From: Sciurus carolinensis
Taxonomy: Eukaryota > Chordata > Mammalia > Rodentia > Sciuridae
Assembly: GCF_902686445.1 (NCBI RefSeq)
Contig: NC_062223.1
Location: 60,289,998 to 60,353,997 of the forward strand
Direction: 5' to 3'
Length of the DNA: 64,000 nt
The notes beneath the pieces were generated by a model. That model did no database searches. It worked only from the letters and a program-made list of their open reading frames with translations, and had not been told where the DNA came from. Positions 56,340 to 64,000 of this stretch are shown one piece after another (positions within the stretch are counted from its first letter, which is position 1; each line of letters starts with the position of its first letter). A program made the translations under genes and the position numbers.

Positions 56340-57850
56340 TTAAAAAACAAGTTGTGGTGCCTCAGACAGCTGTGGGCAGCCTGGGTGAGGTCTCTGCTTC
56401 TAACCATTGTGTACAGAAGGCTGCCTCCTCACTGCTCACTAGCTTCCTGGCTGAGGGTACAATCAGCTCCTTGTGGCTCCCCAGTGAAATTTAAGTAATG
56501 GGTCAGCCTTTCCATTGCTTCCCTCTCTGTCAGGAAGTTTGTCTGTGAATCTAACCTAAATCTCATCTGCTGCATTTTAAATCCTCGACCTTCTGCTAGT
56601 TCCTCTCAGTGAAGTGGAGCAGAGCCTTGCTGCATACCATCTTCAGGCAGCCCTGCTCAACTCTGGCCACCAGCCTTATGTTACCCTGGAGGAAACTCGA
56701 GGGTCTCTGGCTACTGCTGTCACGAAGGGGAGGGCGGTCCTCGCATCAAGTTGCCACTGATAACACCAGGTAGGGTTTCTGAATCCTGGAGTGCCCATGC
56801 TATTGAGGCCAGCATGCTGGCCTCTCCAGTGCCTTCTGCAGAACTTGTGGGGCAATTAGTATTCAGAATGGTGCTCTCCTATTGACACTGCGGGTCTATC
56901 AGATGCATTTTCTGGGGGAAAAATGTGGCTGGAGCAGGGATTAATTGTGTTTCATTCCCACGCGCATTGGCTAAGTGGTAAATGTGTGGTGAAGGAGGAT
57001 GGCCAGGCATGGAGGAGAATTTCAGGGCATTCTAGTAATAGGACAGGCAATGGTAGTGTAGGAGGGGAAGAGGGGAGGAGGGAAGGAGGGTAGGCGGGTA
57101 GGGTCCCACCCTGGGCTGCCCACCCTTTGCATCAAGCAGCAACACTGCCTTTTGCTGGAATAGCCTGGGCCACCATTCTTTTCTAATGTCCTTTGTTGGG
57201 AGCTGACAGCTTTATTACTGGGCAATAGGATGTTAATTTGAAAGGGAAATGAAATGAATATAGTTGCAACTTCACGGGCAGCAAGAGGCCCCTTGTGTCC
57301 CTCACTTAGGCATTTTAGAGCTAGCTGGCAATAGCCCAGTAGGGTGGAGCGAGTCTCACAGAAGAGAGATTGGGAATGGAGCCCTTGCAGCACCTGTGGG
57401 AGTATCTGCACTCGACAGGAAGCCCTTAGAGATGGAGCCAAGCCCCCCAGGACCTGGCACAGGTTGGCTGATCTGCTCTAGATCCTTGTACTCCCCTCCT
57501 CCAGCACCAGGAGATCCCACCTGAATGTTAACTCTTGATGCTCCCAATTTGACTTCTTCAGAAGATTTACGTTCTTAAGAAGAGGTGCTTTGTTTTATAC
57601 TGTGCTATTCCCTCCTGTAGTGCTTGGTACAGTTTAGTGCTGGATTGAAATGAAACCTGCATTTCAGAGGCAAAACCCAGGGGTCTGTGCACTTAATAAA
57701 GAGGTTTTTCTCTGAGGTTCAGCTCCCATTTAAAATATCCATGTCTAATTGTTATTCCTCCTTTTGAAGAGGGAGAACCTTTTCTTGCCTCCCTTTATTG
57801 TTATCCCAGATTCCCTTTGGTGCTGAATGTCACTGGTACTTTCAGTTTAC
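56340..57850. other. Non-repetitive stretch
   Basis: No recognised gene. A modest CpG-bearing segment at 56690-56760 has an acceptor/donor-like arrangement ('caccag' before and 'caccag|gtaggg' after). A frame on the minus strand at 57022-57441 is open for 139 codons without recognisable similarity. Confidence 0.3.
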
Positions 57851-57854
57851 CAAG

Positions 57855-58040
57855 TTGGAGTTGTAGCCCGAAGTTCCCACTGCACGGCCCTGGTTACGCT
57901 TAGAATCCCTTGGGGAATTTTTAAGAATATTGATGTTTGGGACCCAGTGCTGGAGATTGATTTATTTGGTTTGAATTGGGGCTCTGGCCTCATTTTAAAA
58001 ATATTTTACAGGTGATTCTAATAGTGATTCTCCAAGGATG
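57855..58040 (+). mobile_element. MER5-type hAT DNA transposon remnant
   Basis: 'aatcccttggggaattttta', 'gggacccagtgctggagatt' and 'caggtgattctaatagtgat' follow the order of the short MER5A-type non-autonomous element. Confidence 0.65.
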
Positions 58041-59009
58041 TGAAATAAGATGTGTCTGCCATATCCTATCAGCAGTTTCCTTTAAGGAAAGACAGTATGA
58101 GAAGCCTGTGTGATGTCTGCCACAGAAAGTTGCTCCACATCCTTTTGGGAAGAAGAAAGGATAAAATGACAGATGGGAGCACTGTGCCTAGCCTATCGTG
58201 ATAGGGAATTGCTTGATGGGAAACCTCCACCTTGCAGGGTGTGCTCTGGCTATGACACCCTGCCTGGTAATTAAGCAAGTGACGTGAACAGGATGAGTGT
58301 GTTTTAGTTAGGGTTGAAGATTAAACAGGGAAGAAGTAGGATAAGAGTCTGCTTATATTTGGCTCATTAGCCCAGGCCTGAATTCACTTTTTTCTTGAAC
58401 ATTCAGAGCATAGTGGGAGAGGTGGGGACAGGACTGTCAATGGCAGAGGGTGACTTCAGTTTGCCCTGTAGGGAACAGAGAGGTCAAAGCATTGGGTGCC
58501 TGCAGTAAATATTCAACCTGTCATCCTGTCCAGACTGGAATCCCTGAGGTCTCATTTTTCCTTTCTGCCAGTTGCTTCTTGGATGTTATAGCCACCTTTC
58601 CCCAAAGGAGTTAATAAAGGACCAGATTATTGGATGAGCCCTTTGCCATGTGTTTGGGTTTGCCTGTGGGTTCCTTTTCATGGCATGAATATGCTTATGC
58701 TCCTTGTTGGCTAGTGTATTTGACCTGATGTCCTAAGTCCTAGCATCTTCTCTCGGTTATTTGGGGTGTTTGGCACTTTGCTCTGTGAGTGGCATCTCAA
58801 GTCAATGGACTGCTTTTCAGTTTTATCTGCTTCTTTGATTCTTCTGTTTTATGATGGGCTGTCTCCCTAGCCCTTTCAGCCTTGAAGAAGTTAGACTTCC
58901 GTGAGAGAGTCCTCATCATTTTCTCAAGGTGAGGAGGCCTCTAGGTTAATACCTGGGGTGCTGATGGCACCATTCCCCAAACTTGCAAATCCTGCTTAGG
59001 AATAGCTAC

Positions 59010-59185
59010 CCATGTTGTTTTGAGTTTTCTTGTGACATTTCAGACTGCAATTTGCTAACCACCTATAAGAAATTCTCAGGGGTGCTTGTTAAAAATGCAT
59101 ACTCCCTGAGAATAGAACTGAGAAATTTGTATTTTACCAAGAATTCCAGGCTACAATCAGGTATAGCAGTTTGAGAATCACTCCA
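59010..59185 (+). mobile_element. MER5-type hAT DNA transposon remnant
   Basis: 'ggggtgcttgttaaaaatgc', 'aactgagaaatttgtatttt' and 'gcagtttgagaatcactcc' resemble MER5-type sequence. Confidence 0.55.
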
Positions 59186-59414
59186 GTAAAACAAACAAAC
59201 AAACAGAAAATGCACATTGTTTTATAGTAGGGAAATGTGACAGAGTGACTTGTATAGGATCATATAGTGAATCGGAGCTGGAGCCAAAGCTGGAGAACCT
59301 GAAGCCAAGTCCAGAATGTTGACACTCCCTCATATTTGCATAGAGCTTTGTTCTTTGTAGAGCATAGCCCATCTTTTACCTCTCTACTTTGCTAAGACGG
59401 GAGAATACGGTTAT

Positions 59415-59600
59415 GTTTTAAACCAGATTATTCCTTACTTTGGGGATCTGTCTTGGACATTATAAGATGTTTAACAGCATCCATGCCTTCTACCCCTTGG
59501 ATGCCAATGACCCCCCAAAAATGTCTTCAGGCATTGCCAGATGTCTCCTGGGGGACAAAATTGCCCCAGTCGAGACCACTGTTTTCATGAGAGAACTGCC
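59415..59600 (-). mobile_element. MER20-type hAT DNA transposon remnant
   Basis: 'acagcatccatgccttctac', 'ggcattgccagatgtctcct' and 'gggggacaaaattgccccag' are the conserved words of this family. The family is known for donating enhancers in placental mammals; no such role is shown here. Confidence 0.65.
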
Positions 59601-59789
59601 TTTCAGGGATGCTTCCTATTGGCATCCTAATTTTTATATTTGGGGACTTGACTTTTAAAATTTGCATAGTTGACTTCTTTCTGACTCAGCTAGTGTTTCA
59701 TTCAGAGTGCACACATAAATGGAGTCATACAAAATATAAGCTCTCCTCATCTGTGTTTTGGCCTGCAGAGGGAAGGCATAAATCAACCT

Positions 59790-59985
59790 GGAAAGACCAC
59801 TGGCTTTGGACTCCAATCCATGGTTTGCCTGCCAGCTCTGTGCTTTCTAGTTGTGTGATCTTGGGCAAGTCGCTTAGCCTTCTCCAACGCCTTCCCTTAT
59901 CTGATTATGATAGAAAGAAATGTTTGTTGTGAGTGAGAATTAAGTGATACCTTGGATGTGGAAATGTTTATAAAACATTACTCAT
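59790..59985 (+). repeat. MIR
   Basis: 'tagttgtgtgatcttgggca', 'agtcgcttagccttctccaa', 'gagtgagaattaagtgatac': clear sense MIR core. Confidence 0.85.
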
Positions 59986-60439
59986 CTATTAAGTGGCAAT
60001 GATAAGATTCAGGTCTAATTACGAGCACTTGAGATTTTCTCAAATTTAAAAGTGTAGAACTCAGCACAAAAATTCTAGACTTGTATTTGGCCAAGTATAT
60101 TACCCTTGTCATCTTCTGTCTATAAAGTTAATCTTCCCTTTTCTCAATGTAAAATTAATCTTCCACTTCTTGGTGACCATCGCAGTTCCTCTTTTGGGTC
60201 ATTGTCTCTGCAAGATTGGTTGTTAGGTTATTACCTTTCACTGGCAAGAGCTAGTTTCTTTTTTATGGTGAGATTTCTGAAGGGCTGTCAAATATTTTAT
60301 GAAAAGCAAAATGCGTGACACTTTCTCTTCCCTCGCTGCTGGCGCCCAGGGAGGTGCAAAGTAATTGATGCATGAGGCCCAAATTCAGGTAGTGAAGCAA
60401 GCATTGGTCTACAGAGAGATACATGCAGATGAACTTGAG

Positions 60440-60550
60440 AATAACTCAGCTAGTGTTCTAATTTGCATATAAGGAAACTGAGTCAGAGAATGAGCTTGTG
60501 TGAGATGTCACAGTGGCAGTGAGAGAAGGACTGGGGTCTCCAGGTTCCAG
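60440..60550 (-). repeat. MIR fragment, inverted
   Basis: 'tttgcatataaggaaactga' and 'cagtggcagtgagagaagga': antisense MIR. Confidence 0.55.
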
Positions 60551-60944
60551 GTGCTGTGCACAGTATCTGTGCCTGTCCAGGATGCTGCTGCCTCAGATGG
60601 TGGGGTTGGGGAGAGGCCCCTGTCTGTCCAGGGTGCCATGGCTGCCTTCTTTCCCTTCATTTTCTTGTGAAATGATCTCTTTCTGCTCAGTAATTTATGG
60701 ATGGAATTTCCCCAGAATATACATAGCACATGCATGATCATCACTGATTCTTGAACATCTTGAGGGGAAAGGCAGTGAACAGAAAGGTTCCAGCTTCTGT
60801 GTGAATGTATCACGGAAGAAAACAACCTGAGGAGCCAAAGCTAGCTTCCTTCCTTCAGTAACTTGTAACACTATTCCTCATCCTCACAGTTTCTCTGTGA
60901 TGTGCTCCCATATCACCGCTACTAATATTATTAGTGTTATTAAT

Positions 60945-61138
60945 ACTTGCTGCTATTGAGTACTTACTACATGCTAATGCACGTGAAATGTTTTGCACAG
61001 TGTGCATCTCACTAAATCTACTCACACCCTCTTCCAGAAGACCCTATAGCTGTCTCCATTTTGTGAGTCAGGAAACAGGTTAAATAACATACTCAAGGTC
61101 ACGGAAGAACTGAGAATCAAATCTCGCTGATTTATGAA
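60945..61138 (-). repeat. MIR, inverted
   Basis: 'gagtacttactacatgctaa', 'ctccattttgtgagtcagga', 'aacatactcaaggtcacgga': antisense MIR. Confidence 0.8.
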
Positions 61139-61311
61139 GCAAAAATTGGCCTATTCCTGCCCTTACACCCCTGATTTCTGTGGGGGTGACTGCAGTACAC
61201 CCACCAGTGTGCTGCACAGACTGGGTGGTTTAAACAACACACATTTGTTTTCTCAACCTGGTGGCTGGAAGTCTGAGATCAGGGTGTTGGCCTTTCTGCC
61301 TGCCTTGCTTC

Positions 61312-61489
61312 CTTTTTAATGGTACTGGGGGTTGACCCTACGGTTACTACTGAGTTACATCCCCAGAACTTTTTCATTTTATTTTGAGACAATTTGGCTA
61401 AGTTGCCCAACCTGGCCTCAACCTTGCAATTCTCTTGACTCAGCCTCCTGAGTGGCTGGGATTACAAACATGTGCCACAATGCTTGCCT
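61312..61489 (-). repeat. Dimeric B1/ID SINE, inverted
   Basis: ID half ('ggtactgggggttgacccta', 'ctgagttacatccccagaac') and B1 half ('tttggctaagttgcccaacc', 'gagtggctgggattacaaac'). Confidence 0.88.
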
Positions 61490-61623
61490 AGGTTTGGTTT
61501 CTTCAGAGACCTCCCTTCTTGTCTTACAGTTGTGGCCTTCTCACTGCGTTTTCACATGGCTTCTTCAGAGTATCCAAGTTTTGTTCTTACAAGAACCCTA
61601 GTTACATTGGACTAGGGCCTTCA

Positions 61624-61740
61624 TTTTGTTTTTGTTTTTGAGTTGGGGGTCTTGCTACATTGCCCAGGGTGATATTGAACTCCTGCGCTCAAGCAGTCTT
61701 CTGCCTCAGCCTCCTCAGTAGGTGGGACTACAGGTATGAT
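61624..61740 (-). repeat. B1-like SINE, inverted
   Basis: 'ggggtcttgctacattgccc', 'tcttctgcctcagcctcctc', 'gggactacaggtatga': 7SL-derived half only. Confidence 0.85.
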
Positions 61741-61742
61741 CT

Positions 61743-61872
61743 TTTTTTAAACCTTTTTTTTAGTTGTCAATGGATCTTTATTTTTATTTATTTATATGTG
61801 GTGTTGAGAATCAAACTCAGTGCCTCACACATGCTAGGCAAGTGCTCTACCACTGAGCCATAACCCCAGCCC
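61743..61872 (-). repeat. ID SINE, inverted, with second tail segment
   Basis: Body 'gtggtgttgagaatcaaact' to 'cactgagccataaccccagc', an AT-rich run, then 'ttagttgtcaatggatcttt' as the reverse of the second tail segment. A short 'gatctt' repeats on both sides. Confidence 0.9.
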
Positions 61873-62401
61873 AAGATCTTATCTGCAAATATGGTTACAT
61901 TCTGAAGTTCTGGGGGTTTAGGACTTTCAATTTGAATTTTCTTGGGGATACAATTCAGCACATAGCAGTCCCATTTGTCAGGTGACCAGTTTGAACTCTT
62001 AGGGCTCTCTCAACTAGGTGACACCCAGCTCCAAGCTACCCCTCCCCTCTGGGCATTGCCCGGAGCTTTAAAGAAGAGCCACCTCTGATGCTAGGAAGAA
62101 AGAGGCCTGCTGTCGGGGAAGCACAACCTTTAGCAGCTAGGGTCTGGATTTGATTAGATAGATCTAACTTGGAGCCTCATCTCTAGAAGATTCCCGTCTC
62201 AGATAAATGAAACACTTCATACTGAAAATGTTTATAAACTTCTGGGTCATGTTACTTGGTGCCTAATCCAAAATCCTCATGATTCTGGAAGAGGATAGAG
62301 TAGGAGCTTGGGGGAAGAACCTTTACAGGGATGAAGTATAGACGGGTGAAAAACACGGCACTGAGCTAGTCTCCCTTGCCTCAGCTTCTTTCCCCCACAC
62401 C

Positions 62402-62588
62402 TTTTCTTTTCTTAGTGGTACTAGGGTTGGAACCCAGGGGTGTCCTACTACTGAGCTAAATCCCCAAGCCCTTTTTTGTTTTGAGACAGGGTCTTGCCAA
62501 GTTGCCCAGGCTGGCCTCCAACTTGCGATCCTCCTGCCTCAACCTCCCAGAGTCAATGGGTTTACAGGCATGTGCCAATGTGCCCAGC
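62402..62588 (-). repeat. Dimeric B1/ID SINE, inverted
   Basis: ID half ('gggttggaacccaggggtgt', 'tactgagctaaatccccaag') and B1 half ('gggtcttgccaagttgccca', 'ggtttacaggcatgtgccaa'). Confidence 0.92.
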
Positions 62589-62957
62589 TTACTCCAGTTT
62601 TTTGATGTTTTTTTTCACCTAACCTTTCACCTGCAGTGCCATGGGCCCCCTGTGTGGGTGTGTTTCTGCTTCCCTGTCCCCTCTGGAGGAAATGCTCACA
62701 AGTACTGATGGGGAGTGAGGGTTCCTGCAGGTCCCTGCCTGCAGCATTCATCAGACAGCCCCATTCTGCTGTTGCCTGTGACTCTGCCACATAGAAGGCA
62801 GTTGGGGATAGAGGGTAGAGACTCAGGTGGCTTAAAGGGTAATTGCCTAATAGATATTTGGGCAGAGCACAGAATTTAAAAAAAATCATTTTTCTTTTCT
62901 GCTGTGAAGGTAATATAGCTACATCACCTTAAAAGTTGATAGTAAAGAGGATAGAAG

Positions 62958-63163
62958 CCAGGCACTTTTGTGCACGCCTGTAATCCTGGCAGCTGGGGAG
63001 GCTAAGGCAGGAGGATTGAGAGTTCAAAGCCAACCTCAACAATGTCAAGGTGCTAAGCAACTCAGTGAGACCTTGTCTCTAAATATAATACAAAATAGGG
63101 CTGGGGTTGTGGCTCGGTGATTGAGTGCCCCTGGCTTCAATCCCCTTACCAAAAAGGGGGGGG
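62958..63163 (+). repeat. Dimeric B1/ID SINE with 9-bp target-site duplication
   Basis: B1 half ('ttgtgcacgcctgtaatcct', 'gagaccttgtctctaaatat') and ID half ('gggctggggttgtggctcgg', 'tggcttcaatccccttacc'), short A run and a G run. The direct repeat 'ggatagaag' is at 62949-62957 and 63164-63172. Confidence 0.93.
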
Positions 63164-63479
63164 GGATAGAAGAGCACCCATGTTTATTATTTCACTTTAT
63201 GTATCTTCTGGATTTTTTGGAGGAGGTGGAGAAATAATTTTTATTTATTTTAAATAGGTGTGCCTAACATGACACAAATTTGACAGGATACAAAGCAATG
63301 AGGCAAAGCAGTCTTTTTGTACAAGCATTTTAGTCATGTAGTACAGATGGTTTTGACTTTTTCAGTTAGCATTTCATCATCTGCATATGTCTGAACAACA
63401 TTCCATATTCTCCATTTAAAGGTTTTTAACTTTTTAAAAGCAATGAGTACAAAACATATTTATGAAATTTCATTCTTGT

Positions 63480-63610
63480 ATAAATAATGGGCAACAAAAT
63501 ACCAAATTACTAACAATGGTGGCATATTACAGGTGGTTTTTGTTTATGCTTTTATTTTCTAAAATTTCCACAATGAGCAGGAATATTCAGAGAAGTATGT
63601 AGAAGTGATA
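63480..63610 (+). mobile_element. Possible old L1/HAL1-type 3' UTR fragment
   Basis: 'tggcatattacaggtggttt' and 'ttctaaaatttccacaatga' resemble an old L1-class 3' UTR in sense orientation. Weak. Confidence 0.35.
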
Positions 63611-63755
63611 TTATCTGTAATTTAAGAATTAACCTTTTGAGCAATTTTTATCCATTCTTCATTTCTTGCATTTTATAAACAGATGAGATTGTATTTTATT
63701 TATAATTATAGGTCTTGCCTGATTTTTATTACATAAGCATTTATTTAACTTGTAT

Positions 63756-63756
<1 letters not shown>

Positions 63757-63789
<33 letters not shown>

Positions 63790-63864
63790 TGGTGTTGGGG
63801 ATTGAACCCAGGGCTTTGTACATGCAAGGCAAACACTCTACCAACTGAACTATATCCCCATCCC
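63757..63864 (-). repeat. ID SINE, inverted, long poly-T
   Basis: T run of about 32 at 63757-63788, then 'gtggtgttggggattgaacc' to 'gaactatatccccatccc'. The long pure tail points to a relatively recent insertion. Confidence 0.92.
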
Positions 63865-63893
63865 TTACTTAGATTCTTTAAAGACTTTGTTCT

Positions 63894-64000
63894 CTCTTTT
63901 TTGTGGTACTGGTATGGAACCCAGGGGTACTCTACTACTGAGCTATATCCCTAGACAGGTTGGCCCCAACACGAACTTGTGATCCCCCTGCCTTAGCCTC
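63894..64000 (-). repeat. Dimeric B1/ID SINE, inverted, cut by the window end
   Basis: ID half ('tggtatggaacccaggggta', 'tactgagctatatccctaga') joined with a deletion to a B1 half ('caggttggccccaacacgaa', 'tgccttagcctc') that runs off the window. Confidence 0.88.

Larger units (their letters stand above)
61190..61975 (+). repeat. Ancient LTR-like repeat broken up by three SINEs
   Basis: Pieces at 61190-61311 ('gactgggtggtttaaacaac', 'gtggctggaagtctgagatc'), 61490-61623 ('gttttcacatggcttcttca', 'acattggactagggccttca') and 61873-61975 ('aatatggttacattctgaag', 'gatacaattcagcacatagc') are consecutive parts of one common old mammalian repeat, probably an LTR. Family not named with certainty. No coding remnant. 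Confidence 0.55.

Noticed and set aside
56690..56765. Possible exon with a CpG-bearing open frame and 'caccag|gtaggg' donor
   Set aside because: The acceptor lacks a good pyrimidine tract and the peptide is not recognised. Kept only as a note.

Overview
This window is nuclear DNA of a placental mammal, most likely a squirrel-family rodent (ground squirrel or marmot type). The evidence is the repeat content: many tRNA-Ala-like SINEs of the squirrel ID type with intact pol III A and B boxes, many dimeric SINEs joining a 7SL/B1-like left half to an ID-like right half, a rodent-style L1 with repeated units in its 5' UTR, and a background of old mammalian repeats (MIR, L2-like, MER5/MER20-type hAT elements, a Tigger-type element, LTR remnants). 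The species call is inference from repeat families; no gene anchors it.

No host protein-coding exon could be identified with confidence. The only protein-coding sequence I can support belongs to retrotransposons. The centre of interest is a near full-length L1 at about 22021-28518. It has a G+C- and CpG-rich 5' UTR built of irregular repeated units, an intact ORF1 (348 codons) and an ORF2 of about 1280 codons. ORF2 keeps recognisable endonuclease, reverse transcriptase and C-terminal Cys/His motifs but is broken by three frame shifts and one stop. Three further L1 3' fragments are of squirrel-type L1 (16.6-17.5 kb plus; 32.8-33.4 kb minus; 40.5-40.7 kb minus), and several older L1 pieces lie at 4.7-5.6, 10.8-11.3, 19.0-19.8, 43.8-44.1, 53.6-53.8 and 56.0-56.3 kb.

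Layout. 0-4 kb: mostly single-copy-looking DNA with one dimeric SINE and one MIR. 4-5.6 kb: an old L1 split by two SINEs. 5.6-10.2 kb: single-copy-looking DNA and MIRs. 10.2-21.8 kb: SINE/L1 mosaic, including a nested unit at 16.57-18.0 kb that looks like an L1 with a 3' transduction inside an ID SINE. 22.0-28.5 kb: the L1. 28.5-36 kb: SINE-dense. 36.6-39.65 kb: a repeat-poor, locally AT-rich block that could hold regulatory sequence. 40.4-45 kb: MIR, L1 and SINE pieces. 45.5-46.45 kb: a strong CpG island, the best promoter candidate, with plausible splice donors and possibly an exon just upstream. 46.5-61 kb: almost free of young SINEs, with old MIR, Tigger, MER5 and MER20 elements and two local tandem duplications. 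61.2-64 kb: an LTR-like remnant broken up by SINEs, then more SINEs to the window edge.

The retroelements interact through machinery in trans: the L1 ORF2 protein family supplies the nicking and reverse transcription that mobilises SINEs, and many SINEs here still show poly-A tails and 9-14 bp target-site duplications expected from that route. I see no bacterial-type operon, CRISPR array, phage or plasmid feature.
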